Source: Sialis fuliginosa (Eukaryota; Arthropoda; Insecta; Megaloptera; Sialidae). From it: DNA of 64,000 nucleotides. Positions 48,185-60,571 of this stretch are shown piece by piece. The position numbers and the translations under genes are program-made. The notes under the pieces were generated by a model that made no database searches, had not been told where the DNA came from, and worked only from the letters and a program-made list of their open reading frames with translations. The stretch spans positions 14,074,001-14,138,000 of the forward strand of contig OY540821.1 of the NCBI GenBank assembly GCA_961205875.1, in the 5' to 3' direction. The number at the start of each line of letters is the position of its first letter. Position 1 is the stretch's first letter.

Positions 48185-48380
48185 AAAATTAATCTTAAAT
48201 ATAAAATTTCATCCTTCTACGATTTGTCGTATTTGAGTTACAGTGTTTACAGACATACAGACACACAGACATTATGAGGAAAATAGTCGGAATACATTAA
48301 GGGAAGGTCAAAATTAGACACTTATAACGATAAGTAAAAACCATTGTGTTGCTGTTATGTCTTTTTGGCGTAAACACACC
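48185..48380 (+). repeat. Family H repeat, copy 2, with one hairpin arm
   Basis: ATATAAAATTTCATCCTTCT, ACGATTTGTCG and CAGACATACAGACACACAGA match 33500-33610 in order. GTCTTTTTGGCGTAAACAC near 48359 matches one arm of the hairpin at 33785-33885. Confidence 0.5.
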
Positions 48381-50696
48381 ATAAGATTAATATTGTTGAC
48401 AACATTTCTAGTGAACGTGAATAAATATTCGAAAGTTGCCAAATATTTTTTGGATCTAACATAAGAAGACAGGAAGTAGGGACGTAAATCATAAGACGCT
48501 AAAACTTTAGAAATAGTTGAAACCAGACGCGAATGGAGTATCTAATATTTTGTTTATCTCCTTATATCTGATTATTATATTAAACCTCACTAGAAGAAAA
48601 GAGTAAAAATTTAAATAAGATAAACACATTTAGTTTGAGGTATATTTACCCTATTCACAAAAACCACGGATCAAAATGTGCTGCGAGTTGAACGGTTTGA
48701 GTTATTTTTTACGTAGTTACTGTACGTGATGTAAATTCAGTTTGGTATTTCTGTTGATTTTTTTGGGAAGCGACTAGAGGAGAGTGGGGTAAGAGAAGTC
48801 ATTGCAAACTGATGTTATTATCAGAGACTATAATTATTTTATCGAAACCGGAATAATTATACATCACACTTGGGTAAAGACGGATATATAGGATTAACAA
48901 GTAGAGGTTGGGTTTTGACTTTCCGGGAAGCCGAACCTGCAAATTGATTTTTGGAAATTTAATTTAATCTGTTGTGATTCATTTTTTACTATTAATAATT
49001 ATTGTGTATTAAAAATATATAATTAATCCAGATATTAAAAAAAGTATTTTTATTTTATTTAAATGAGAGAAACGTTAAAAAGTGTTTTTTTATATTTTTG
49101 TACGTTGAATATTGTTCAATGTGCCACTCCGTCCGTGAGTTGAAAATCCGTTCAGGACATCAAAATTGCGGCTATTAAATATGGCCTCACTGATGTTCTC
49201 AATTTTACATTTATTATAAAGATTTTATTTAAAATAATATGTTTTGTCATTATCCATTTTTCTCTAAAACTTAACAGTTCCCCATCGGAATAAGATAAAT
49301 TAATCCAAATTTCAATTTGTATTTTTTATATTTGACCACAAATAATAAAAGTCCATATCGAATACAAGATTCATATGCAACTTTATTCTGAAAAAAAAAA
49401 ATCGTAATATTTTGCATATACACGTGCTTCACAATTTTAGTAAAGAATTTCTGACAAAAAAGCGCTTGTGGTTTTACATTTTAAATTCCAACCTCATTTC
49501 ATAAATACATATACGTGATAATATTAAAAAATACATTAATTTTCATCCTTCTAAATACCGATACAAAAATATACCTATGTATAAAAAACTGAAATGTATT
49601 GGTATAGGTACTCAATTAAAAAAAGTAATGTTATTCAAGTCTATTATATATTTAACGAAAACATATGTTTTTCTAAACGACGATTGTAAAAAATACATAT
49701 GCATAATCAATCTTAAAAGAGTTCGACTTCTTCAGTTGCTTAGTTGTACACACAATTACATAACACTGTTACAAAAACCAGGGTCGTCCTCTTGAAGAGT
49801 TCAATTTACACATTTATATGCCTTATTTACCCTCCAATCTTAGACACATAGTCGCCGATGTAAAAAAAATACTGGCAGACAAAAACTAAATAATTTTATA
49901 CCATACCACCTACTAACATGCATGTGTTCCTGGTACAGTTGTTAACGTATGACATCTGTTACGAATATTTTTCCTAATTTAGGGATTTTTTTTCCTAGTT
50001 TCGGTTTCGGATCCGGATACAGATATGAATTTTTTTTGGTTTCGGATAATAATCCGATTTTGATGGAATTTTTACTGTTCTAAAGCCAAGGAAATAAAAT
50101 GTATTAAATGAAAATTATAGTTAATGGTAGTTTTTTTTATTGCTATTTTTACTAATTTAACAAAATCTGATAAAACGTCGTTTTATAAAAATCCAGTCGT
50201 TGAAAAAATATCTAGTAATTAATGCTTAGGCATTCTTTGAAATTTTTAGTCATTGTACAAAATATCTAAAATAATCATTCAATGTATCTAATTATTATTA
50301 TCAATTAATCTATTCATTTAGAAAACAATCAAAATTAAAAATACCTCTCGATTCCATGAAAAAAAATCTAAAAATAAAATGAGTTAGTTTTGTTTAGTGA
50401 TGACGCCTATGGTTTAGAATTTCCCAACACCTTTCTTCATTAATAAATTATTACGTTCGGCAGCTTGTTATCCGGACCGGCCCGTACAGAACCGGACGCG
50501 TTTGTACATAATAAACCGATTTATTTTCCCTTTTTTAATCAGTAGTTACTCCTTCGGAGATCTACGGTGTATTACATTCAGGCCAAACACGGTACGTGTG
50601 GTAACATTTTTAAAAATTATTATTTGCATTATAATTACTGATTAATAGACATTGGAAAAATAGTTGTAATAATTACTAATTGAATTTATTTCCGGA
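48381..50696. other. AT-rich stretch without recognised gene
   Basis: I see no gene. Patches worth noting are GGTTTCGGATCCGGATAC near 50006, a short imperfect GGATCCGGAT repeat, and a balanced patch at 50455-50600 containing CCGGACCGGCCCG. Neither could be assigned. Confidence 0.4.
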
Positions 50697-50799
50697 AAAT
50701 AGTTCTTTTTACGATTTAGTGTCGCAAATAGTTTAAAAATAGTTGGTAAATAGTTTTTTTTTACGATTTAGTGTCGCAAATAGTTTTAAAATAGTTGGA
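50697..50799. repeat. Tandem duplication, unit about 51 bp
   Basis: Two copies (50697-50747 and 50748-50799) each contain TTTTTACGATTTAGTGTCGC then AAATAGTTTxAAAATAGTTGG. Short AAATAGTTGG-like pieces continue to about 50821. The copies are nearly identical, so the duplication is recent or maintained. Confidence 0.85.
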
Positions 50800-50824
50800 A
50801 AGGTAGTTGCAAATAGTTGGTTTC

Positions 50825-52267
50825 AAATTGTGTTCAATCAAACCAGTTTTCTGAAAACGGTGAAGATATGTAATAAAAATTACAATAAATGCATTTTTAC
50901 GTAAAAGTTGAAAAATTATTTTTCCAATCTCTACTGATTAATTATATTTTATTTCTTTATATTTTGACACTCGTTTTTGTTTTTAAATATCTATATTTAT
51001 GTATAGTATTAGATTTTAATTTTAATTTAAAAATGCTGAAAATGAAATTTTTATTTATTTTCTATTAAATTGATACCAAAATTTAAAAAAAAAAATTCGA
51101 CTGATTCTTGCAGAATTTTTGTATCCAAGAATAAATTATTTGTTCATAAATAAAAAAATAAAACACAAAATAATAACCTGTTGGATAAATTAATAGATAT
51201 ATACAGATTGAAAAGGATCACAGTTTAAGCCCTCGTATATTTACATCAATAAATGCTTTAACGTACCTACTTTATAGCACCGTGATGAGAATTCAGTGTT
51301 CTAAAACTCGTACCAATTTATATCCCGTTTTTTTAATCAGCACCTAAGTTTTTATTTATAACAAGCCTCTTTTGTTTCTGATAGACGGCTGATTCAAAAC
51401 AAGACGCAGTGTTTTCAGCTATGACCATTGTTAACAAGGTAATTATAGTACAATAAAATAGTGCTAACCTGTATTTTGTGTTTAGTAATTTTATCGGCAG
51501 ATGTTGGTAGCAAATTATGCTTTAGATTTATATTTAAGGATAAACCACAAGTTGCGTGACTGTAATTTTTACTTCCTTCACGACAATTATTTTAATTAAA
51601 TTTGTTAGCAAATACCTACTAAGCGTGCACTTAAAATTTTGAGAAAATTGAAAGATATCAAAAAATATGTTTTATACTATAGGTATATGAAATATATATA
51701 ATATAGTATAAGTAAGTAAGTAAGTAATAAGTATATTTGACATAGGGTATGACCGTAAAAAGAAAAAGTATTAAAAAAGTTCCAAAAATCTGAATGTACG
51801 AGTATATATTTTTATTTAAATTAAAATAAAGAAGTGTGTTCAAATTTGATAAAAGGTTCTACAGTCATATTTTAAGAAACCTTATAAAAATATACAGCTG
51901 TTACAGAAAGAAAGACTAGATTATTTTAAGATATCTATCAAACCGGAAATAAAAAGATTTGAATGAAAACTGATATCCTGTTTTTATTAAACGTCTAGTC
52001 ATTTACGAAAGGGTAACGATGGATCATTTTTTCTGCTCCTTTTCTTTTATTACGGTATTTTTTATAACAAGCTTTTCAGATTTTTATAGGAACTTTATAT
52101 GTAAAGTATACGACTTTCTATTAAGGGATTATAATTTAATTAATGTTTTTATTTTTAGACATTGGTTCAGGTTAAGATAATCTGATGTCAAATTTAACAG
52201 TAGGTATGTCAAATTTGATTTTTGAAGGTAACATACTATTTCCACTATTAATAAATATAAATAAGGG
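50825..52267. other. AT-rich stretch with an (AAGT)n microsatellite
   Basis: I see no gene. An AGTAAGTAAGTAAGTAATAAGTA microsatellite, given here only as (AAGT)n, lies at 51710-51732. Confidence 0.45.
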
Positions 52268-52467
52268 TCGATCCAGACTATCGAGCCGCTCTCGGTCTGG
52301 TTTCGGTCCGGTCAATCACATTCCAATAAAATATTCTTTGCACTATGCTGTATCAGAGCGAGATTGGACCGAGACCTGACCGTTACCTATAGAGTGAATG
52401 ATTTCATTGTTTTTTACTGTTTATTTATATTTGATTGGAGCGAGACTGACTAGATAGTCTGGATCGA
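52268..52467. mobile_element. 200-bp inverted-repeat element (MITE-like)
   Basis: TCGATCCAGACTATC at 52268-52282 is perfectly complementary to 52453-52467. Next to it on the left are CTCTCGGTCTGG and TTCGGTCCGGTC. An internal reversed relative, GAGATTGGACCGAGACCTGA, lies at about 52360. No coding frame of interest was seen, and the target duplication is unclear. Confidence 0.7.
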
Positions 52468-52978
52468 TGATATGTGACCAGCACCTATCTCGTATTTTGT
52501 GCAAGAATGCTAAACATGGCACGCGTACCTAAAGTGACACGCGATATAATTTTTGATTAACTTTGGTACATTAACTATAAAAAATATACTCGAAAAATAG
52601 TTTAAAAATGAAGTTATCAGAAAGTATATAAGCATATATAGAAAAAAACTATTTTTTTTAGGGTTGTAGTACTTGTGCTTATATACTTTTCAAACGAAAG
52701 TAACTCACTTAATTTCTTTCGTAAAAATACATGTATTTATGCTTGCATTTAAAGTAGGTACCTACTACATTTTTTGGTAAAAGTAAAAAAAGTTAGATAG
52801 ATATATGTCTAATACATTTTTTGTACTTTAGTACACATCTCAATGTACAAATCATTATTTCTAATTCGTTTTATGTCTTAAGTCCATATTGATCATAACA
52901 CCTACAGTTACACATAGATATTTATTTTTGTTTTTATTTCGGGATTAAAAATTATCAAGCTACCAGTGTTTTATATAG

Positions 52979-53147
52979 TCAATATGGGAATAACGCTCTA
53001 ACAGTTGAAGAGATAACCGGTGCACGGATGGCATTTTTAGTTGTGGAACTGTGGAACCCAATCATACTAAAGACTCAAGTTGGCGGTGACGTTAAAAATA
53101 AACGAACCAAGTCTCTTTATCTAGTTGGCGTGGATTCCATGCACACG
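52979..53147 (+). other. Candidate internal exon, protein unrecognised
   Basis: The frame is stop-free from about 52896 to a TGA at 53151-53153, around 85 codons. It is therefore open across both splice-like signals: an acceptor GTGTTTTATATAG ending at 52978 and a donor CACACG|GTATGA at 53147/53148. The enclosed 169 bp encode a soluble-looking, balanced sequence with pieces NNALTVEEITGARMAFLVV and GGDVKNKRTKSLYLVGVDS. Composition is much less A/T-rich than the flanks. I recognise no domain. No neighbouring exon was identified, so it could be an isolated remnant of a gene or transposon. Confidence 0.35.
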
Positions 53148-53614
53148 GTATGATATAAATGGTAATTACTAAGTTACTTTTTAGTGTGTTTTTATCTTTC
53201 ATTTCATGTGTATATGTATTTAATTTATGTATAAGACAATTTGTTGTTTAATGATATTAAAAAAAAACGGATCAACAGATCTAAGCGTGTTTTTTTTGTA
53301 GCCGGATAGATTTAATTTCATCGGATGAATTTCTATTTTGCAGTAAATACTGTATGTATGAGCAATGCAAATCTTTTGTTTTCAAATAGTTTCTTAATAT
53401 TTAATATATATTTAAAACTCTTAAAAAATAATGTTTAATGCATTTCAAAAAATGTTTTCTTTTTATAATCAAAGAAAGTTGTATGGATGTCATTCTTATA
53501 TACAATATACATGCTTTAAATAATATAAGTGATAGACGATAGAAAAAATGAACTGGGTATAAATAATACATATTAAAATTCTTTACAATTTTTATTCAAA
53601 ACATTTTTTCGAGA

Positions 53615-53730
53615 ATGCCCCATTAAAATCCTTAATATAAAATTTCACCCTTCTATGATTTGCGTTTTTACAGCGTCTACAAATAGATATAATAATAATA
53701 TGCCAAAATGACTATTTCCGTCAAAATATC
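53615..53730 (+). repeat. Family H repeat, diverged copy
   Basis: AATATAAAATTTCACCCTTC and TATGATTTGCG align with 48198-48228. The remainder is diverged (TATGCCAAAATGACTATTTC). Confidence 0.4.
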
Positions 53731-53879
53731 AAATTCTACATAGCTAAATGGGCTTAACTATATGTACACATATGGCCGTAAAAATATTATAATCCATGGT
53801 CATCATTTTGTTAAAAATAAGTAGTTCTTGAATAGAATATACGATACATATAAAATGATAGACAAACTCCTGATATACT

Positions 53880-54100
53880 ACTCCGTGCGCGTTCGCAATT
53901 CAAATGAATATAGCAAGTTACTATAAATGTGAAGATTATTCCGGAACGTGCCAGTGTGTCATCGTTTCGGTTATTGCTTATTGCCTGTTTGTCCCAGAAC
54001 GGTGCTGGAAAATTGCCCCAGATTTTACTATCTCTTAACATTGTCTTTTCATTCTGTTTCTCCACAAATACATACACACTGCTTCAAAACTCAGGGAATC
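53880..54100. other. GC-richer island with coding-like frames on both strands
   Basis: Both strands are open across this patch: 88 codons on the minus strand (53811-54077) and 68 codons on the plus strand from 53929. Both have balanced composition, for example LPQILLSLNIVFSF on plus and GNFPAPFWDKQAIS on minus. I recognise neither. It ends shortly before the family J element and may be part of another repeat. Confidence 0.25.
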
Positions 54101-54173
54101 AGTTCATACAGAGGTGGATACAGTACAAATATTAAAAGTACACAATTATTTTACATCAGAGCTGTGCACGAGT

Positions 54174-54941
54174 ATAAAAATATCGGTATGGAGAACCATA
54201 CATGACTTCCATGTTCTATCTATCTTTTTAAATATACATTTTTTAATTTTAAATATTTTATTTATATAACCTACTACTATGAATATACATATCGTAATAC
54301 ATTAAAAAAACATATATACTTACAACGGTTACAGCTCTTTTTGCCATTTGTATATAAATATTAGTTTTCTAATGTCAAAAACATAATTCACATTCGTAGA
54401 AAAACTAATTTGACAATTCGAATTTAGTTGCATTTGTTTCCAAGGCAACATGAATTAATGACATATTAGTATTTAAAATTCAAATTTTAAGTGTGTTTTT
54501 CATCCCTTTAATAGCTGTTTAGGCACGTACAAATAATAAATGTCCCTTAGATTCAATTGAACTGCAAATGTACCAAATCTTATCAAAATTAGTGAGATAA
54601 TACTCGCAATATTCACTTTTTAGACGAAAAAAGTTACAAAATTTCGAATATTTCCAAAACCCCTTATCCGATTAGCACCAAAATCAATAGGTCTGGAGTA
54701 CTCACTGAGACAAATATTTTCCCCAAAAATAATTCAGATCGGTGCATTTTTACAGTAGTTATCGTGAACGAAAAAAAAATCTACATCCTGACAGACAGAC
54801 ACACAGACACACGCACAGCCGCCATGCGGAAATTAACTTTTCTTAACGTTTTGAAGTTAGTACAATCAGAATTTGTCATTTTCTCGGACACGATTTTTCG
54901 ATGGTATTACAATACTTCCATTTCCTTCGGAACATGGAAGT
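54174..54941 (+). mobile_element. Family J element, longest copy
   Basis: The left end is TAAAAATATCGGTATGGAGA then ACATGACTTCCATGTTCT, and the right end is AATACTTCCATTTCCTTCGG then AACATGGAAGT. The outer ends are complementary over ACTTCCATGTTC. Internal landmarks are TTTAGGCACGTACAAATAAT, ATCCGATTAGCACCAAAATC, CACACGCACAGCCGCCATGC and TCTCGGACACGATTTTTCGA. At about 768 bp it has no long coding frame, so it appears non-autonomous. The 3' end can also fold on itself (ACTTCCAT/ATGGAAGT). Confidence 0.75.
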
Positions 54942-55249
54942 AAAAAACTGTATTTTTGGTGATATATTTATTTTAATTTAAAGAAACTGAATATTGTATG
55001 TACATTTTATAAAATCTTATTGACCCACCATTTTTTGTTTTATAATTCTGGTGGCTAGATAAAAAATTTATAAAATACAAGTATAATTTTAATTTAATAT
55101 CACAGTGACAGTGAAGTACGTGGGTTTGAGTACCCACAATACAAAAAATACATTTATAAGTATTTTAAGCACAAATATAACTAGGGGTGTACCGGAATTC
55201 CGGCCTGATTTTACCGTAATTTAAAAATTTTATTATTACTTTCTACTAG

Positions 55250-55540
55250 TACCCTGTATTATAAAGAATTTGCTTGAGTGCACAAACAAATTAACTCCCA
55301 GCTAACGCTATCTGCTAGGTATTAAATATAAATGACAACCACTCACAGATGTAGTGATTGCAATCGTAAATGTGATAACCTAGAAATCAGCGACTTAAAA
55401 TAACATTACATTACTATACATTAATTACCACTGCTTTAAAATATCGAGCAATTTCATAACAATTTGACACCTAGCAGATAGCGTTAGCTGGAAGCTAATT
55501 TGCTTTTGTACGCAAGCAAATTCTTTATAATACCGGGCAT
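55250..55540. mobile_element. MITE with 71-bp terminal inverted repeats
   Basis: The left arm 55250-55320 (CCCTGTATTATAAAGAATTT ... GCTAACGCTATCTGCTAGGT) is complementary to 55469-55540 (ACCTAGCAGATAGCGTTAGC ... AAATTCTTTATAATACCGGG), with roughly six in seven positions matching. The target duplication is ambiguous, possibly a TA dinucleotide. A fragment at 24565-24620 belongs to the same family, and TATAATACCGGACAT at 47278 resembles its end. Confidence 0.8.
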
Positions 55541-56022
55541 AAGAAATTCATAAATAATATACGTTATTTTTGTTTAAATAATAATTACTTATCAAATATT
55601 AATAAAATCATCGTGATAATTTTGCACCGTACCTTTGAACATTTTAAATATAACAATCGCCCATCTTCAGTCCTATATATGTATGTATTGACAACTATAC
55701 CGAGCGTTTCGCGTATTTTTTTCCGGACGTATTATGATCTGGTAAAATGAACACAGCGTAAACAATAACTCGATCGTTATTAGTGCATTGGGGTGACTAA
55801 ACGCCCCTGTATTTTTTACGTTCAGAGTTTATCTGTACGATGAATTTTCAAACCGATTACTGTTTAAATTTTTAATAGCGTAACATGGAGATTATTTTCA
55901 TTAATTTTTCATGTACAATGCAAAAACATGACGGTTATTTTTATCACTATTTAATATTCAATATGTATTTATAATTTAAAGCACTTTAGACCTAATACAG
56001 CACTGGATTAATATTGTTTCGT
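55541..56022. other. AT-rich stretch without recognised gene
   Basis: Nothing recognisable was seen here. Confidence 0.4.
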
Positions 56023-56520
56023 CGCAATATCGAAGATACGAGAAGCTTTGTGATCGTTAAGTAAGAAAAAAAAATGTCTCCGATTTCGTAATTTTTAATT
56101 GATCTTTTCATTTCAAATCAAGACAAATACTTTTAGTTCCGTGACTGCCTGTCTGTGTATCTGTCCCCTGAATCCTTGTCACACGCATAATTCTTGAACC
56201 AATATTAATGAAACTTAGTTGGAAGGTTGGGTCTGGCTTGAGGACGGTTCCACTTCAAAATCATTAAAATCGTGTGTAAGGGGGAGAGGTGACTTCCCAA
56301 AATATCTCAGGAACGACACATATTACGTAAAAATTTTATAGAATCTTTTTTATAGAGCATTCAATTTCTTATCATATAGTTCTACAACGTTTGTTGTAAA
56401 ATATTCCTTAAAAAAGATTTATCTTAATTTACTTTTTTTGTAAATTGATATTTGCTTTGACATATTAAATATCATTTAGATTTAGCACGAGGAAGCACTG
56501 TGCATTTACTTGGTAGATAT
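56023..56520 (+). repeat. Family C dispersed repeat, fullest copy
   Basis: It starts CGCAATATCGAAGATACGAG, then AAGCTTTGTGATCGTT, and ends TTAGCACGAGGAAGCACTGT then GCATTTACTTGG. The middle block CTGCCTGTCTGTGTATCTGT ... TTGAACCAATATTAATGAAA is absent from 18701-19010. No coding frame was seen. No inverted ends were evident, so the class is unknown. Confidence 0.75.
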
Positions 56521-58483
56521 TTGTATTTATTCTATTAATTATATTTTCATATTTATTCGTTCGAATTTGTGTTTAATTTCCAAATTTTCCAAAATGTTGA
56601 CCTATTTTTTTTTTACTGACACACAGCTGTATGTTAACAGTAATTAAAACTGAAAGCTTGTTAAAAGCACATAATGCCCAGTTTCAATAAATAGAGTTAT
56701 TTCCAGCAGCCTAATAAATCTCCAAATATACCAGAGTCCAGTATTTAGAAGCCTACTTCTATAAAAAAAATATAATTGAAACTTGGTAACAAATGGGTGA
56801 AATACGAATATGTTCAGTTTTGTGATGAAATTGCAACAAATAGCAAAAAAATTCAACAAATTGAAGTTTTGGGGAGAACAGATAAAATAATTGTATAAAT
56901 ATCCATAAAAATTGGAACAAAGGACAAACACGTGTGTAATTAGAATTTTTTAAACAATAATCGATTTTCAATTTCGTGGAACGTGGAAATTCGTGAATAA
57001 AGGGTAGAAATTAAAGAGGAAGGGGGTGACATTTAGCGCCCTAAAACAAATCAATGATTGTTTACAGTATGTTGTTCACGTCGCTATTTAACAATTAATA
57101 GGAAATGTTTACGCTACAGGTTCCAGAGTGTGTCAAACAATGTTTATAGACACAGTTATCTTACAGCAATACTGACACTAGGTTTGAATTACACCCCAGT
57201 GTTGGACACAATGTTCTAAATTAGAAATATTTGTTGATTTTTCATTACTAACTGACACTAAGTAAAACAGCTTAATTTCATGATAATCGGCCTTAAAATC
57301 ATCATAGCATCTGCTTTATATTGTTTCAGAATTTATGATTATATATTTTATAACTTTTGTGTCGTAGTTTATATAATATTGTACATAATTTTATGGCTTT
57401 CATTGCAAATGGTTTCCAATAAATAAATAAACTAAACGAAGGATCAACATTTTTTTAGAAATCTGGGAACTCTGTTATCAGTTCTATTTAAGAGCTTAAA
57501 ATATGTTTTTATTTTTGGTAGTACATCTAGGTATCTAATTGTTTGTGTTTAAAGAAAATCAGGCAAATGTGGTCTTTTTCACATTTAAACTACTATCAGA
57601 CAAATTAAATACAAAATTATTTCTTGTAAATTTTGTTATTTTTCAATAAACCTCTAATTTCCAAATTGTAAATAGTAACAATGAAATATCTTGGGATGCG
57701 CTGGTACATTGCAACGATAATATTACTTGTCCGAAAATTGTACTTGATCGATAGACATGATGTAGCAGAGAAATAACGTTTATTGTATGTGTAATTTGTG
57801 TGTATGTGTGTATGTTATGAATGCACATGTTTGTCTCTGGAGATGTATTTGCGGGGCTGTAACATTAGCCTCCCTTTTGAACTGGGAATTTTATTTAATC
57901 ATGAAATATATGTACAGTCGCCTGCAGAACTCGTCTGGCACCCTAAAGGCTAGAATCGCTTACAACAGATTCCAAATTTAAAGACAAACATCATCGGTTA
58001 TCTTTTTCTATCAAGTTTAATATATTTAAATACTAAAATTCGGAATATCAAATATTTATTGCCACAAAATTTACGTATATAATTTTCAATAGATATAATA
58101 ATTTAATTGCACAAATATATATGAGTACCTATTATAAACGAAGAGTAGTTCTTTATCTAGCAAATGAATTTCTAAATATCTGTCTTTGTTTGATACATGG
58201 AGAAATGATTTAAATATTATAATAATCAAATGGGAGGAGCCTACTAAGTTTGTGATAAACGAAAATGAATACAAACTGCAAGACCATTAATGCAGGTGAC
58301 TGTACCTGGTAATGTCATTTGTATTTGAGTCGTTGACTTTAATATTCATTTGTTTTAATTTATTTTTTTATAATTTTAAACTTCAATTAACTGTTAGACA
58401 GATAGTATAATATACCTACTTCTTGATTGATTTGCCTGTGTAAGTATGAATTTAATTTAGAAAATTAAATATAATAAGGTAAA
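56521..58483. other. AT-rich stretch without recognised gene
   Basis: I see no gene. A GTGTGTATGTGTGTATG tract lies at 57796-57812. Overlapping minus-strand frames near 56644-56971 and a plus-strand frame at 57787 show no recognisable features. Confidence 0.4.
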
Positions 58484-58937
58484 TGTACCAGTTATGGCCG
58501 CTATAAGAACAAGATGGGCTTGTTTTTTGTAATTCTCATGAACTCATGTTACTAATAAAACAAGTAACTCTTTATTTAATCAATTTAATTAACAAAGTCC
58601 GCAAATATAGTTTGTTTTTTAAATTATATTTTTTGTGTTTTTTCTTCAGTAATGGATAAAGTAAAACCAGTAATGATAAGTACTACGACACAAAAGATAT
58701 AGAAGAAAGAATCGTCAAATTTAAAATAATGATAATGTAATAATTAATAAATAAATTATACTAATAATTAGTTTAAATGTCCACTATTTTGACACCTATT
58801 GGCCGATTGTCATCAAATCACGCTGTAAGACAATTAAATGTATATAGATTAATATTCAGAAATGGTAGAAAATTCCGTACATTTAATTAAAAATTTGCCA
58901 TTACTGGGGTCCTTGTCAAGACTGGTGCCACTACCTT
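58484..58937 (+). repeat. Family A dispersed repeat, fullest copy
   Basis: It starts GTACCAGTTATGGCCGCTAT and ends TTTGCCATTACTGGGGTCCT ... GGTGCCACTACCTT. Compared with 22687-23187 it lacks about 50 bp around the CAGTAATGAGCACGCAGTGA segment, and it adds GGCCGA before TTGTCATCAAATCACGCTG. Confidence 0.8.
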
Positions 58938-60102
58938 GTGACTTTTCGTCGATTTTCTAAAGGTTTGAGTGTAGTACTAGAATATAAAAAAGCAAAGTAT
59001 TTTTCAGAAATTAATTTGGCTTTTTTTAAATTCACGATTTTAATTTAATGTTTATTTAATTTTAATTAAAAATGTAGGGAGAACAATTTAACAGAACTAT
59101 TCAAAATATTAAAATATTTTTGATTGAGAGATTTTTTCTGATAGTCATTAAATATTTTTGAACAGATTATGAAACTGATTCCGCTATATGATAAATGTTA
59201 GATTTGATTGACTGATAGATATTTTTACAATTTATTTCTGTTGTAATTTTTGATACTTTGTCATTAACATTCTTTTGTCAAGTGTGTGCTTTTATTTTTT
59301 ATACCCATATCAAATATCTTTTAACTTAAATTTGTTGTGACATGAATATATTTAATTTTTGATTATATCATTGCTAAAGATGAACAAAACCATCCTAATG
59401 TTAATTTATTATTTGATGTGTCAAATTTTATTTTAAATTGAGAAATATGTTAAGAAATTATTGTGAGAAGGTTTTCTAAATGTCTCAATATGAAATATTA
59501 TATTTTAATTAGTTTATTTTAAAATTCATTATGTCTAAGTAAGATAAATTATCTTAAAGTTATGTTGTAAATACTTTATAAAAAATTCATAACTTAATGT
59601 TGCCAACATAATATTTTCATATATGTACATGTGTACGTACTTAATTCAAAAAATTAAATGCATTTTATTTTATTTTAACTTTTAAATTCTAAACTTTAGA
59701 TTATTTATTATTTATTTATTTACCAATCGATTAGAGAAAGTTTTGTTCTGTAGAATTAATTACATTGACTTCTGAATAAGGGCAAATATAATAAAATTAT
59801 TATTTCTTAATGATAAAAGTTTTTATATATGATTAAATTATTTAGAAAATTTTTGATAAATATATATCTTGATTCAACCTATTATAAAATCACACAAGTC
59901 TAAATACGGAGAAGAATATAATATAAAAAATAATTTAATTTATTGATGTGGTAACAATTAAGAACTATTTTATTTAACAACTAATATCAAATGTTTTTAT
60001 GTACATAAACAAATGATGGTTCATTCAAAAAAATTACTCTATCTAAATTGAAAAGATAATTATTTAAAAATAAAAAATTATATACTCCGTTCTTTATCTG
60101 AA
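58938..60102. other. AT-rich stretch without recognised gene
   Basis: I see no gene. This is among the most A/T-rich parts of the window. Confidence 0.45.
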
Positions 60103-60104
60103 TA

Positions 60105-60569
60105 CAGGATGACAAATAAGTTTTTAAACAAATTTATACATTTTATTTTCTATTGTAGATGAAAACGACAAAATAATTTTAGTTATGCCTATTGATTGAT
60201 ATTTGAGTCTGGTGTGGTTTGTATAATAAAGAATTTTTTTTTGCTTGCCAAATGTTGCTTGTAAAATATTTAAAAATATTCCTCTTAATCTAGTTTACAA
60301 AAAAATAGTTTTAGGGGGGGGGGGGGGGTATAACAAACATTGATAAAGAGTTATAGATCATAGAAAAATATTGTAATACTTACTATCAAATGTTGTCCTT
60401 ATATTTTGTTTTTGAACAAAAACGTATTTTATAATAAAGTTCATTCAAAATAAAACATAATATTTAATTATTTCAGAAGGCTGTTTGGGAAAAAGCACCA
60501 TATTCTATTTTATTTTATTAGACGCATATTTTATGTAAAAATAATCAAAAAGACTTTACTGCCATCCTG
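60105..60569. mobile_element. Tc1/mariner-like MITE flanked by TA
   Basis: CAGGATGACAAATAAG at 60105 matches the complement of the right end, CAGGATGGCAGTAAAG, with several further scattered matches inward. Both ends are flanked by TA (60103-60104 and 60570-60571), the Tc1/mariner target. The 465-bp interior has no transposase frame and contains a 15-G run at 60314-60328. A similar TACAGGATGCCCC end is present alone, reversed, at about 31456-31471. Confidence 0.6.
60314..60328. repeat. Homopolymer run of 15 G
   Basis: Fifteen consecutive G follow GTTTTA inside the MITE. The length may vary or be miscalled. Confidence 0.9.
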
Positions 60570-60571
60570 TA

